From: Mucilaginibacter yixingensis
GTDB lineage: Bacteria > Bacteroidota > Bacteroidia > Sphingobacteriales > Sphingobacteriaceae
NCBI RefSeq assembly: GCF_041080815.1
Contig: NZ_CP160205.1
Span: forward strand, 1,798,001 to 1,862,000
Direction: 5' to 3'
Length of the DNA: 64,000 bases
In this document: positions 29,605 through 39,115 of the stretch, one piece after another
How positions within the stretch are numbered: the stretch's first letter is position 1
Layout: the number at the start of each line of letters is the position of its first letter
The notes under the pieces: model-generated
The model's database searches: none
What the model was told of the DNA's origin: nothing
The model's input: the letters and a program-made list of their open reading frames with translations, nothing else
Position numbers and translations under genes: made by a program

Positions 29605-29738
29605 CTGTTTTTGGGCAAATTCTGCGCGCTGACGACAAATTGCTCCTGAATCTTACCAGAAACGATTGGAAATTGGAGTGCTCATGGGGCGTTTTTAGCC
29701 CGTTGCAGAGATAGGTGAATGACTAGATTAGTGTGAAC

Positions 29739-30788
29739 TTATTTTATCATGAAAGCATCAAGCGCTTTTGTTGGTTTGCCGTCATCTCCCCAGGCACTTA
29801 ATGGATATTTGCTCCAACTCCTGGCGCCTTCCGGCTCCCAATAAACCACACCCAGGCCTTTGTTGCCGGGTACCGTTTTTACCTTTGCTTGCACCGCAAC
29901 TAACATATTATAGGTGTTTTCGGGCTGGGTGTCTTCTCCGCCCACTTCTACCACCATAACTTCTTTCTGATACCTGACAGCCAGATTGATTAGATTGTTA
30001 CCTAAGTCGTCGATAGATTTCGTGTAGTCAGGTTTGCCATCCAGCCACCAGGGGTAATAAGAAAGACCTATAACATCATATTTCGCACCGTTTTTTCTGG
30101 CGTTATCAAACCAGGTGGTAAATCGTTTGCTATCGTTACCGCGGTCCAGATGAAGAATCACTTTTGAATGTGGGGATACAGCCTTTATTGCGTCATAACC
30201 TTTATTAATCAGTTGTGCCAGTTGCGGCCAGTTAGCGGTGCTACCTTCAGGATAAATCATCCCTCCGGGAGTTTCATTGCCTATCTGTACCCACTCTGGT
30301 GTTACCCCTGCTTTTTTTAAGGCGTTCATCACGTCATATGTATAATTATAAACGTCGTTCAGCAGTGTAGGAAAGTCATGCCCTTCCCAGGCAGCAGGCT
30401 TTTTTTGTTTGCCCGGATCTGCCCAGCTATCGCTGTAGTGAAAATCAATCATCACCCGCATGCCCCATTTTTTGGCTCTTATTGCCATGGCCACGGTTTC
30501 GTTTTTGCTGTTATGACCGCTGGTGGGACTGTTATTAGGGTTTACCCAGGTTCTCAGCCTGATGGTGTTAATGCCGTGATCTTTCAAAATCTTAAAGCAA
30601 TCCTGTTCCAGCCCGTTATTGTCGCGAAATTTGTAGCCGGTCGCCTCCATCTGCTGAAGCCAGCCAATATCTGCCCCTTTGGCAAACTGATAATTGCTTT
30701 TTGACCCTTTGTGAAATACAGAACAAGATTGAAAAGAGGCGGCCACCAGTACGAGTGCGGCTCCCCAAAAGGCAATATGTTTTCTCAT
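29739..30788 (-). CDS. GH53 endo-beta-1,4-galactanase, lipoprotein
   Basis: A 349-residue protein with lipobox SFQSC (Cys22), so surface or periplasm anchored. The GH53 TIM barrel shows KGADIGWLQQME near 37, NTIRLRTWVNP near 74, VMIDFHYSDSWADPGKQ near 113, the acid/base Glu172 in WVQIGNE and the nucleophile Glu281 in MVVEVGGE. Length matches the family core with no added binding domain. Known GH53 enzymes cut beta-1,4-galactan, the side chain of rhamnogalacturonan I and the backbone of type I arabinogalactan. It is the only glycosidase in the sigma-controlled operon, which makes galactan the probable substrate of the whole locus. A hairpin (30851-30882) lies between it and the gene before it. 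Confidence 0.95.
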   Translation of the reverse strand: MRKHIAFWGAALVLVAASFQSCSVFHKGSKSNYQFAKGADIGWLQQMEATGYKFRDNNGLEQDCFKILKDHGINTIRLRTWVNPNNSPTSGHNSKNETVAMAIRAKKWGMRVMIDFHYSDSWADPGKQKKPAAWEGHDFPTLLNDVYNYTYDVMNALKKAGVTPEWVQIGNETPGGMIYPEGSTANWPQLAQLINKGYDAIKAVSPHSKVILHLDRGNDSKRFTTWFDNARKNGAKYDVIGLSYYPWWLDGKPDYTKSIDDLGNNLINLAVRYQKEVMVVEVGGEDTQPENTYNMLVAVQAKVKTVPGNKGLGVVYWEPEGARSWSKYPLSAWGDDGKPTKALDAFMIK

Positions 30789-30850
30789 TATAAAGAATCG
30801 GTTTATTGGGCTTGTTTCTTTGCAAAAGATCGGATATTATTTTAAAAACC

Positions 30851-30882
30851 AAAAGGCCGCACCAATATTGATGCAGCCTTTT
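30851..30882 (-). terminator. Intra-operon hairpin before GH53
   Basis: AAAAGGCCGCA pairs with TGCAGCCTTTT (one mismatch) around a 10-base loop. On the minus strand it is followed by GGTTTTT. It ends 33 bases after the SusE/F-like gene and could act as an attenuator lowering GH53 transcription. Confidence 0.6.
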
Positions 30883-30914
30883 ACTGATTTGATTGTTATA
30901 GGGTTTGGTTTGGT

Positions 30915-32165
30915 TTAGTTTTTAAATAGTTTGATGTTTTTTACCTGGAAATAGCTGCCCGGATTGCCGTTGCCCACTATATTGCCTAAAAAGCCTATAG
31001 ATACTACCTGCGGCGTAGTAAGCGTAAAAGTAAAGCTCCGGGTATCTGTAATATTTGGACTGGTAGTGCCCACAGCTGCGCTATTGAATAGCGATACGTA
31101 GCCCAATGCTGTTGACAGGTTAGCTAAAACCGGGATGCCGCTGCCGCCTGCCGCTGCAACACAATAAACAGATGAGTTGGATTGTATTTCAGAATACTCA
31201 TCAAACTGCACAATGTAATTACCCGCCGGCAGGGGTGATGATGTTGGCTGGTAAACTATACCGTTAACGACGGGGGTATTGTTCCAGGTTTCCCAGTTGA
31301 TAATACCACCTACATCTGATGAAAACCCGCCATTAGTGCCGCCGTCTTTGTTTTTGGCGGCCGCATTGGTTACCCACGGTGCGGCCAGGGTTCCCCAGCG
31401 GCCATCAAAGGTGGCGGATGTGAAGGGGCCTGTATTGCTTAAGTAAATGCTGGTTACCTCGGCCTTTACCCCATGAGTTTGGTAGGCTACGTTAAACTGA
31501 TCAATAGCGGTTGGATTGGGCAAATAAGCCGTGCTGTAGCTAATGCTGTTGCCGGGTTGAAAATTAGGCAAAGTACTTGATAAGCCGGTTGGCGTTGAAA
31601 CGATGATGGTATCATGCGCTTTGTTAAACTTATCGGTATACTTAATCTCCATGTTTACAATGCCCGAGCTTTTGTCTACATCGGCCCAGTTAATTAATGC
31701 AGAGCCGTTTGTTTGCATGGCCGCATTAACAATAGGCCGGTTGGTGATAGAGCTCTGGTACAGATCGCCAAAAACGTTGGCCGCTGTATCAACTGGCACC
31801 GATGCATGTCCATCGGCGTCATAGGTTCTGATCTCAAAGCTCATCAGCCCCTCGGGCAAATTGGGGATGATCACCTTGGCGGTATCTACGCCCTTGGTGC
31901 GAGTTACGGGTACCTCGATGGAGTCGCGCTTACTGTTCCAGTATACGCGGTACTTAACAATTTTAGGATCAGAGGTGAATAGACCGGTTACCTTTACCCG
32001 GTTGCGGCCCGAGAATATCTTAACCGAATCGATCTTGCCCGGGTAAATGATGGACCCGTTGGCCAGGTACTTATCTTTATAAGCATCCATTTTGGTACAG
32101 GCGCTTATCAGCAGCAGGAGTGATGCCACCACGTAAAGCGCTATATTATTTTGATGTTGTTTCAT
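30915..32165 (-). CDS. SusE/F-position lipoprotein with DUF4998-like N-terminal domain
   Basis: A 416-residue lipoprotein (lipobox LLISAC, Cys23, then TKMDAYKDKYLANGSIIYPGKID). The segment YPGKIDSVKIFSGRNRVKVTGLFTSDPKIVKYRVYW is characteristic of DUF4998 proteins of SusCD loci. Residues about 240-416 form a beta-rich C-terminal domain (FDGRWGTLAAPWVTNAA..., VVSIGFLGNIVGNGNPGSYFQVKNIKLFKN) resembling the DUF5013 glycan-binding-type domain. It is the fifth gene from susC counted with its neighbours, downstream of a DUF4959/DUF5000-type lipoprotein. It likely binds galactan at the cell surface. No enzyme motif is visible. Confidence 0.75.
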   Translation of the reverse strand: MKQHQNNIALYVVASLLLLISACTKMDAYKDKYLANGSIIYPGKIDSVKIFSGRNRVKVTGLFTSDPKIVKYRVYWNSKRDSIEVPVTRTKGVDTAKVIIPNLPEGLMSFEIRTYDADGHASVPVDTAANVFGDLYQSSITNRPIVNAAMQTNGSALINWADVDKSSGIVNMEIKYTDKFNKAHDTIIVSTPTGLSSTLPNFQPGNSISYSTAYLPNPTAIDQFNVAYQTHGVKAEVTSIYLSNTGPFTSATFDGRWGTLAAPWVTNAAAKNKDGGTNGGFSSDVGGIINWETWNNTPVVNGIVYQPTSSPLPAGNYIVQFDEYSEIQSNSSVYCVAAAGGSGIPVLANLSTALGYVSLFNSAAVGTTSPNITDTRSFTFTLTTPQVVSIGFLGNIVGNGNPGSYFQVKNIKLFKN

Positions 32166-32211
32166 CTGTTGTTGTAATCTAACTGTCCATTTTCTGTTTT
32201 TGTCTGTAATT

Positions 32212-32241
32212 GCTGCAGCGGCTTATCAAAGCCACTGCAGC
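32212..32241 (-). other. Intercistronic hairpin
   Basis: GCTGCAGCGGCTT pairs with AAGCCACTGCAGC (one mismatch) around ATCA. There is no T-run on the minus strand, so it is more likely an mRNA-stability or spacing structure between two lipoprotein genes than a terminator. Confidence 0.5.
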
Positions 32242-32248
32242 TTTATTA

Positions 32249-33463
32249 CTAATTACCCCATATGGTAAACTCGCCCATACTCATAAAGTATGATCCTTGC
32301 CAGTTTTGCAGGCTGCGGATACGGATGTAGCGATAGGATTGCGAGCTAACCGGGAAGTCAAACTGCCAGCCATTGTGTGCATAGGTCTGGTCGGCGGCGG
32401 TTTCGGTACCCGAAGGCGATCCTGATGGTTTCACCACGTGGCAGGTAGTGAGTAGGGTCCAGCTGGCATCAAGCGCGCCGTTTAGGTTAGGCGTGTTTGA
32501 TCCCCATATTTCAAAATCTTTCTGGTTACCCCTTACATAGTACACGTTGCCCACCTCCAGGAACGGATTGATCTGGAAACGACTAAATATGTGTGCTTTA
32601 CCAAGGTCTAGCGTTACCATTTGCGGGCTGCCGGCGTTCTCTACCGTAAATAGCACGTTTGGCCAGCCCGGGTTAAAGTTGCCGTCGTAAATCTGCTGTA
32701 CGTTGGTGTAAGAGTAAAGCAGGGTAGCATCGCCCGGTAAAACATAATTGCTCCAGGTTGATTTTGGTATCAGCTGCTCAAACAATGGTTGCAGTGTTAC
32801 AAATAAGGTGTCAGAAAAGTTCAGCCAGCGATCGCGCACTACAAAAGCGTATTTGCGGGGAATTGCAGGCTGACCGCGTTCTACACTGTTAATTACCGGG
32901 GCGTTGCTATAGATGTTATCCATACCCAGGGTTTGCACCCATTTGCCGTTGCCCACGGTATCAACCATAGGGATGATGGTCAGGTTCTCTTGCGAAGGGT
33001 TATTACAGGTGAGGCTGAAGCCGCCAAATGTGGCGACAACTTTAAGCGATCTGCGTGCAGTGACGATGGCAGGGGTTAAAGGATTAACCACTACAGATAC
33101 GGGGGCCGATGCCACCTCGCTTGAGTTTACAGCATACAGTTTAACAGTGTGTGCCAGGGTATCGCCAAAACCTATTACGGTAAGGCCATTGCTGTAGCTT
33201 GATGCTTTTACCTCTTCGGTGCGGCCTTTGCCAATATCATAAACCGCCTTTACGTACAGCAAGTCTTTATCGCTTGGCAGGGTATAGGTTAGTGTGGCCT
33301 TGCCGTTTTGGTTAGTTACCGCAACGTTTGATACCGGACCCGGCGGGTTGGTATTGGTAACCGTTGGTTTGTTGATGGTAGTTTGCTTGCAACTTGCCAT
33401 CAATATGAGGCAGATAACCGATGTATATAGTACTATGAGTGATCTTGAGATTTTCATGTTCAA
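32249..33463 (-). CDS. Surface lipoprotein with DUF4959, DUF5126 and discoidin-like (DUF5000) domains
   Basis: A 404-residue lipoprotein (lipobox LMASC, Cys25). The order fits the DUF4959-DUF5126-DUF5000 family found after SusD: an Fn3-like first domain (GPVSNVAVTNQNGKATLTYTLP), a middle domain (PLTPAIVTARRSLKVVATFGGF...) and a C-terminal F5/8 type C, galactose-binding-like domain (QIYDGNFNPGWPNVLF, MVTLDLGKAHIFSRFQINPF, YRYIRIRSLQNW, MGEFTIWGN). A discoidin fold fits a galactan-binding role. It may also start at an ATG two codons in. It lies 35 bases after susD in the galactan operon. Confidence 0.8.
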   Translation of the reverse strand: MNMKISRSLIVLYTSVICLILMASCKQTTINKPTVTNTNPPGPVSNVAVTNQNGKATLTYTLPSDKDLLYVKAVYDIGKGRTEEVKASSYSNGLTVIGFGDTLAHTVKLYAVNSSEVASAPVSVVVNPLTPAIVTARRSLKVVATFGGFSLTCNNPSQENLTIIPMVDTVGNGKWVQTLGMDNIYSNAPVINSVERGQPAIPRKYAFVVRDRWLNFSDTLFVTLQPLFEQLIPKSTWSNYVLPGDATLLYSYTNVQQIYDGNFNPGWPNVLFTVENAGSPQMVTLDLGKAHIFSRFQINPFLEVGNVYYVRGNQKDFEIWGSNTPNLNGALDASWTLLTTCHVVKPSGSPSGTETAADQTYAHNGWQFDFPVSSQSYRYIRIRSLQNWQGSYFMSMGEFTIWGN

Positions 33464-33498
33464 AATGTTTTAGCGTTTATATATGATGCCAATTACAT

Positions 33499-35493
33499 TT
33501 ACCAGTTAGGGTTTTGTACCAGGTTTTGGTTAACAAGCAGGTCGTTTTCCTGAATAGGCCACAGGTAGTCTCTAGGAACCATGAAGTGTCTTGATAAGAA
33601 AGATACTTCCCTGTAATACAGATCAGCAGTTTGCCCGCTAACGGTCCAGCCTGTTATGTTCGCGTTCAATTCCTGTCCGGCAGTTTTCCAACGAATCAGG
33701 TCCCAGTAACGCTGGCCTTCAAAACACAGTTCTATAGCGCGCTCTCTTTGAATAATTGAACGCATACCAGCCTGGGTGGTATATTTAGATGGGTTAGTGC
33801 TAAAGTTGCTCCACGAGGTTTGTACCGTTTGTAAACCCGCACGCGCACGAACCTTGTTAACGTAGGTGTATACATCTGCAACCGGCCCCTGGGCCTCGTT
33901 CAATGCCTCTGCATACAGCAGGTACAGATCTGCCAAACGCATAGCCGGGAACGGATAAGGTACATAGGTTACCGAGTTCCAGTCAAAATGCCAGTTCAGG
34001 TCTTTCTTCATATAAAAGCCTGTAACCGGTACCGGCGATGATTGACTGGTTTCGCCCCCGCGGGCCATCAGCCAAAAAGTATTCTCATCACTTTTTGACG
34101 GGCTGTTGGCCATGTACCAAACGCCGCGGTCAAAGCCCATATCGGCATAGTATCGTGGCTCGCGGTCGTAGTTAAGGCGGGCGGTAATTTCACCTTCCTT
34201 AATATAAAACCTTTCGGCATGCGTGGCAGTACGCAGGGCGGCAATGTTGCTAAAGTCAAGGGTTTTATCCTCGTCTATAGGCACGCCGTTGCGGGTGTAG
34301 AAGGTTCTGGCCATTTTTAAGGTTGGCCCCAACAGCGGGTGGTTGGCTGTTTTAGAGGCAACGGCATTCGGGAAGTCAAACTGCCCTACGGCCATAGACT
34401 GTAAGAAGGAATTATAGTTGATGTTGTTGGCCGCGGTTAATCCCCATATCAATTCGCTGTTCCACGGCTCGCTCATGGCATTGCGGATGCTCATTTGTGT
34501 CTTGGTGGTATCGCTAAGGGTATTGGTGGTTGCTCCCGCCGGGAAGGTGTATAAAACAATACCTTGCGCTGTGCACAGGTCTATGGCTGCTTTACAGGCG
34601 TCGGCGGCTCTTTGCCATTTGGCAACGCTGTATTGCGAGTTAAATAACTGGGTGCCGTCTTTATTGGTAAAAGAACCATAATCTGAGTTGCCATTAAACA
34701 GGGGGCTTGCAGCTGTAGTAAGCAAGCGCGCTTTTAAGCTGAGCGCGATAGGTTTGGTAATACGACCTAACTCTGATGCCGAGTTGGTGATAGACGCAGG
34801 GAGTTTTGCCGCTGCGGCATCCAGCAAGTTTGAGATGTAGTTTACTACGCTATCCACCGGCTGGCGTTTTACACGAATCTGGTCTATCGATGCATCAATT
34901 GGCAGGTTCTGATCAATAACCGGAATAGGGCCATAAGCGCGGAACAGTATAAAATGATAGAAGGCTTTTAAGAATTGCGCCTCGCCAATCCAGCGGTTGC
35001 GGGTATCAATGTCAAGATCGGGCACCTTGCTCAGGTCTGAGATGTTCTCCAGAAAAACGTTGCAATCTCTGATGGCTTTGTAGTTGGCCGATGCATCGCG
35101 GGTGCCGTCCTTAAAGTTAGCAATCGGGTCTGAAGTGTTCTGATCGCCGTAAACCAGGCGCAAAACGTTGGTAGACCGGATGTGGTTAGCTGGGTCCAAT
35201 ACAAAAACCTCGTCGCCGGCAGACAGGCCTACGTTATAGGTTGGGTCAACATCGGTTGGCAGATAGCTGTAGCAGGTAAATAAATATTTCTCGGCCTCGG
35301 TTTTTGAAGCAAAGGCATTGGCTATGGTTGATACGTTATCGGGCACCACATCCAGGTAGGCTTTTTTACATGAGGTACCTAATGCCATTAAAAGCACCAG
35401 CATAAAAGCGGCATAATATTTTGCACGGCTAACCGATGCCCAAAAAGGATTACCCGCAGCCTGCATCTTTCCGTTATATCTAATATGTTTCAT
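33499..35493 (-). CDS. SusD/RagB family lipoprotein of the galactan locus
   Basis: The ATG at 35493 gives 664 residues; the frame could extend three codons to a TTG, which is less likely. The N-terminus is long before the hydrophobic core, and the lipobox is ALGTSC (about Cys42), followed by KKAYLDVVPDNVSTI. SusD motifs are present: WIGEAQFLKAFYHFILFRAYGPIPV, ALSLKARLLTTAASPLFN, MRLADLYLLYAEALNEAQG and ERAIELCFEGQRYWDLIRWK. It partners the STN-type SusC just upstream and likely presents galacto-oligosaccharides to it. Confidence 0.93.
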   Translation of the reverse strand: MKHIRYNGKMQAAGNPFWASVSRAKYYAAFMLVLLMALGTSCKKAYLDVVPDNVSTIANAFASKTEAEKYLFTCYSYLPTDVDPTYNVGLSAGDEVFVLDPANHIRSTNVLRLVYGDQNTSDPIANFKDGTRDASANYKAIRDCNVFLENISDLSKVPDLDIDTRNRWIGEAQFLKAFYHFILFRAYGPIPVIDQNLPIDASIDQIRVKRQPVDSVVNYISNLLDAAAAKLPASITNSASELGRITKPIALSLKARLLTTAASPLFNGNSDYGSFTNKDGTQLFNSQYSVAKWQRAADACKAAIDLCTAQGIVLYTFPAGATTNTLSDTTKTQMSIRNAMSEPWNSELIWGLTAANNINYNSFLQSMAVGQFDFPNAVASKTANHPLLGPTLKMARTFYTRNGVPIDEDKTLDFSNIAALRTATHAERFYIKEGEITARLNYDREPRYYADMGFDRGVWYMANSPSKSDENTFWLMARGGETSQSSPVPVTGFYMKKDLNWHFDWNSVTYVPYPFPAMRLADLYLLYAEALNEAQGPVADVYTYVNKVRARAGLQTVQTSWSNFSTNPSKYTTQAGMRSIIQRERAIELCFEGQRYWDLIRWKTAGQELNANITGWTVSGQTADLYYREVSFLSRHFMVPRDYLWPIQENDLLVNQNLVQNPNW

Positions 35494-35516
35494 ATAGATC
35501 AATTTTTTTATTTAGT

Positions 35517-38500
35517 TTAAAATCCGGCAGATAAGCCCATGTTAAATACCTTTTGAATAGGGTATCCCAAACCCGATGTACCCATCTCAGGGTCCCAGAG
35601 TTTAAATACACTCATGGTAAGTAAATTGGTGCCGTTGATGTAGATGCGTGCACTGCCGAAGCCAAGCTTTTTCAATATTTTCTCAGGAACGTTGTACCCA
35701 ATCTCGGTTGATTTTAAGCGGATGAACGATCCGTTTTCAAGCCACCAGGTTGATGGCTGGCTGTTGTTGGTAGAGATGAGGCTGTTTAAACGAGGCCAGA
35801 ATGCGTAAGAATTCTGGTTGTCTTCAGACCAGTGGTTGTTGGCAATTACGCTCAACAGACCATTTTGGTTACCGCCATTCAGATAGAAAGGGGTGATGTT
35901 GGCCGAGTTGATGAGGAATGATGATCTGGCCGATCCCTGGAAGAAGGCACTGATATCGAAATTCTTAAATCCTACCGAGAAACCGAAGCCATAGATGATT
36001 TCGGGAGTAGTAGGGTAACCGATAGGCACATAGTCGGCATTGGTAATTTTGCCGTCGCCATTAACATCGCGGAACTTGATATCGCCCGCCATAATCGATC
36101 CGTATTGTATTGGCGAGTTATTCACCTCGCGCTGATCAATAAAGAGTCTTTCGGCTACTAAACCATAGATCTGGCTCAGCGAATTGCCTACCTGCGACAG
36201 GTTCTGATCATTAGCCGGGTAGATAGGCTCCTCGTTTACCAGCAATTTGCTCACTGCATAGGTAAGCGTACCCCGGGTTTGAATCCACAATGAGTTATTG
36301 AACGATTTATGATAATCTAACGCTATATCAACACCCTGACTCTGAGCCTTACCGGCGTTGGCTGATACGGCAGCCTGTAAACCCATTGAGGTAGGTATAG
36401 TGTTCCTCACCATTAAGATATTGCTGCGAACCTGGCGATAGGCATCAACCGTAAGGTTAAAATCGTTAAACAGCGTAAGGTCCATACCCAGGTTGGTCTG
36501 TCTGGAAAGCTCCCAGGTGATATCGTCGTTCTCATAACGGCTGGTTGATACCGTTGGGCGGCTATAGGTAAAGTTAGTACCAAAGTTGCCGCTTGACGTA
36601 CCGTTAAGGTTAACGTTAGAGAGGTAGAAGAAACGGTCATTAGCGTTACCAATCTGATCATTACCCACCAAACCATAAGTGGCCCTGAATTTCAGTCGGT
36701 TAACATATTTAAGCAATGGCTTGAAGAAGGCCTCGTTTGATACGATCCAGCCGCCACCTACAGACGGGAAAAAGCCAAACCGGTGATTGGCTGCAAAGCG
36801 TTCTGAACCGTTGTAGCCAAAATCGTACTCTACCAGGTAGCGGTTATCATAACCGTAGGTAAATCGGCCTGAAACTCCTTCATTACGCGCCGGCAATGAG
36901 GTTTGCAGATCGGCAGCATTGCCTGTCAGGTAGTTTCTGATAGTACCGATGAGCAAACCACCCACGCTATGTTTTTGGCCAAACACGTGCGAGTAGTTGA
37001 TGGCAGCCTCGGCATAAGTGGTGCTGTTAACCAAAGCTGTACCGGGGGTATAAGTTAAATACTCGGTTGGTGTTGCTCCAATACTGCCTGAAGATCCATC
37101 ATTAAGCAGCGTTAAACCGGTAAACACACCATCCTGTGAGTTAGAACGATAATAGTACGGACTTACCTGACGCGATACGGAGAAACTTGCGTAGCGTTCG
37201 GTATACGCCATCATACGGGCAGAAAGGCCAGGCGTAATGGCGTCCAGATTTTGTTTTAAGCTCAGTTGCGCTATTAAGGTGCTGGTTTTTGAAGTTTGGA
37301 AACCCGATAACGATTGTGCGTAAGGGTTTACATATAAACCACCACCACCTGGAATAACTGCGTTACCAAACAGAGGATGCTGTGCATAAGGCAATAAGCT
37401 GCCAGGGTAAACAGCCGGAAACGCCACCGGGTTACTCCACAAGGCATTGTAATAAACCGTGCCACCGCCGCCAATTGGGCCGTTATAGTCATCAAACTGG
37501 CCTTTAAGGCTTACCAGGGCCTCGGTGGTTTTGGTAAGGTTGATGGTAACGTTTGACAACATGGAGTACGATTTTAACTTAATGTTGTTGTTAAAGCCGT
37601 TCAGTGAGTTGTCTTTCAGGTTACCGTTATCAATATTGTAGGTCATAGCCAGGTAGTATTTTGACTTGTCTGACCCACCGCTGGCATTTAAATTAAGCCT
37701 TTGGTTGTTGGTTTTGTCTTTAATAAGCTGCTGGATCCAGTTATTGCTTGGATATAATAAAGGATTATCACCACGAGCCGTATGATCAATTTTGTTTTGC
37801 GAGTATGGCAAAGCGCCCAGCGGGTTCCTTGTTAATACAGCCTCATTGGCCAGGTTCATGTAAGTAATGTTATCTGCCAGACCAATGCTTTTTGTGTTTG
37901 ATGATGTAGAGTTTTCTACACGGGCATTAAGTTTCATTTTGCCCACAACACCGGTTTTGGTATTGATCAGGATCACCCCGTTAGCACCTCTGGCACCATA
38001 CAATGAAGTTGCTGTAGCATCTTTAAGTACAGAAAAGCCGCTGATATCATCCGGCTGCAGCCTGGCCAGATCATTGGTGCTTGATTCAATACCGTCTATC
38101 AGAATAAGCGGGTCAACCTTGCCGGCGCCAAACGTGCCAACGCCTCTGATAAAGAATGAGGCATTGTCTTGCCCCGGCTCGCCGCTGCGCTGGTAAGATA
38201 TAACACCGCCAATTTTACCGGCCAGCATAGTGGTCAGGTTACTGGTAGGGCCCTTAAGTTCAGCCGGATCTACCGAGGTGATAGAACTAACCAGCGTTGT
38301 TTTTTTCTGTGTACCGTAGGCTACCGTAACGGTAACCTCGTTCAGGCTGTTTTCTTTGGCTTTTAATACTACGTTAAGTATTGATTTATCGCCTACAGCT
38401 ATTTCCTGCGTGTCATAACCAATGTAAGTAAACACAAGTATGGCTTTGCTATCAGGTACGCTAAGCGTAAACTTGCCGTTAACATCAGTAGTGGTGCCAC

Positions 38501-38966
38501 TGGTTGTTCCTTTTAGTTTAACAGATACGCCTATCAGTGTTTCACCTTTTTCATCAGTTACCTTACCCGTAATCAACCTTTTCATGGCAGCTTCTGGGGC
38601 CACCGGGCGTTCGGTAATCAGAATAGAGGTGTTTTTGATGGTGTAGGTGAGGGGCTGGTTGGCAAAACAAACGTCAAGCGCTTGTTTTAGCCCGGCATTG
38701 TCCAGCTCCAGGTTTACCGGTTTGGATTTTTCTAAATCCTTAGCATTGTACAAAAAATCATAGCTTATTTGCTTTTGAATTTTTTCAAACACCTCCTTAA
38801 GACTCGCATCCTTGGCGTGTATAGTAACTTTTTGTGCATAACTGGCGGCCGAGGCTTGCAATATAGCCGCCATTGTCAAAAACAGGGTTATTTTCATGAT
38901 CAGCTGTATTTTATAAATGCAGCGGTTTTGCCTACCGGAATTTAATGCGGTAAAAATTTTATACAT
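35517..38966 (-). CDS. SusC family TonB-dependent transducer with STN domain
   Basis: A 1149-residue receptor. The extended N-terminus (MYKIFTALNSGRQNRC...) before the signal core is usual for STN-type SusC proteins. After the signal peptide (ends ASYAQ, near residue 45) an STN domain spans about 47-117 (VTIHAKDASLKEVFEKIQKQ...). It is followed by the carboxypeptidase-like sandwich (LITGKVTDEKGETLIGVSV), linker VTVAYGTQKKTTLV and plug signature LKDATATSLYGARGANGVI. The barrel ends in SAGF. The STN domain contacts the C-terminal part of a FecR anti-sigma factor, so substrate binding would trigger release of the adjacent ECF sigma factor. FecR and sigma lie immediately upstream in the same direction, completing the relay. 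Confidence 0.95.
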   Translation of the reverse strand: MYKIFTALNSGRQNRCIYKIQLIMKITLFLTMAAILQASAASYAQKVTIHAKDASLKEVFEKIQKQISYDFLYNAKDLEKSKPVNLELDNAGLKQALDVCFANQPLTYTIKNTSILITERPVAPEAAMKRLITGKVTDEKGETLIGVSVKLKGTTSGTTTDVNGKFTLSVPDSKAILVFTYIGYDTQEIAVGDKSILNVVLKAKENSLNEVTVTVAYGTQKKTTLVSSITSVDPAELKGPTSNLTTMLAGKIGGVISYQRSGEPGQDNASFFIRGVGTFGAGKVDPLILIDGIESSTNDLARLQPDDISGFSVLKDATATSLYGARGANGVILINTKTGVVGKMKLNARVENSTSSNTKSIGLADNITYMNLANEAVLTRNPLGALPYSQNKIDHTARGDNPLLYPSNNWIQQLIKDKTNNQRLNLNASGGSDKSKYYLAMTYNIDNGNLKDNSLNGFNNNIKLKSYSMLSNVTINLTKTTEALVSLKGQFDDYNGPIGGGGTVYYNALWSNPVAFPAVYPGSLLPYAQHPLFGNAVIPGGGGLYVNPYAQSLSGFQTSKTSTLIAQLSLKQNLDAITPGLSARMMAYTERYASFSVSRQVSPYYYRSNSQDGVFTGLTLLNDGSSGSIGATPTEYLTYTPGTALVNSTTYAEAAINYSHVFGQKHSVGGLLIGTIRNYLTGNAADLQTSLPARNEGVSGRFTYGYDNRYLVEYDFGYNGSERFAANHRFGFFPSVGGGWIVSNEAFFKPLLKYVNRLKFRATYGLVGNDQIGNANDRFFYLSNVNLNGTSSGNFGTNFTYSRPTVSTSRYENDDITWELSRQTNLGMDLTLFNDFNLTVDAYRQVRSNILMVRNTIPTSMGLQAAVSANAGKAQSQGVDIALDYHKSFNNSLWIQTRGTLTYAVSKLLVNEEPIYPANDQNLSQVGNSLSQIYGLVAERLFIDQREVNNSPIQYGSIMAGDIKFRDVNGDGKITNADYVPIGYPTTPEIIYGFGFSVGFKNFDISAFFQGSARSSFLINSANITPFYLNGGNQNGLLSVIANNHWSEDNQNSYAFWPRLNSLISTNNSQPSTWWLENGSFIRLKSTEIGYNVPEKILKKLGFGSARIYINGTNLLTMSVFKLWDPEMGTSGLGYPIQKVFNMGLSAGF

Positions 38967-39040
38967 TTGAATGTTAGGTTATAATTGGTTGTTCCTAAAT
39001 AATTGATCGTACCTAACAAAGCAGTGTTAACGACACACAG

Positions 39041-39074
39041 ACATGGGGCGGCTCCAACGCTCCATGTTTTTTTT
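39041..39074. promoter_or_regulatory. GGAGC box/hairpin in the galactan SusC leader
   Basis: ACATGGGGC and GCTCCATGT form a 9-bp stem (one G-T pair) with a 9-base loop, followed on the plus strand by eight T. On the minus strand it reads GGAGC-GTT-GGAGCC. It lies 75-100 bases before the SusC ATG and 42 bases after the FecR stop. It may be a terminator for antisense reading or part of a regulatory leader. Confidence 0.45.
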
Positions 39075-39115
39075 GCTTTGCAGATAAAAAGAAGTGTATG
39101 GGGATAAGTAGAGAC

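Noticed and set aside
39041..39074. Hairpin with eight T as the terminator of the sigma-FecR unit
   Set aside because: The T-run is on the plus strand while these genes are read on the minus strand, so it cannot end them in the usual way.
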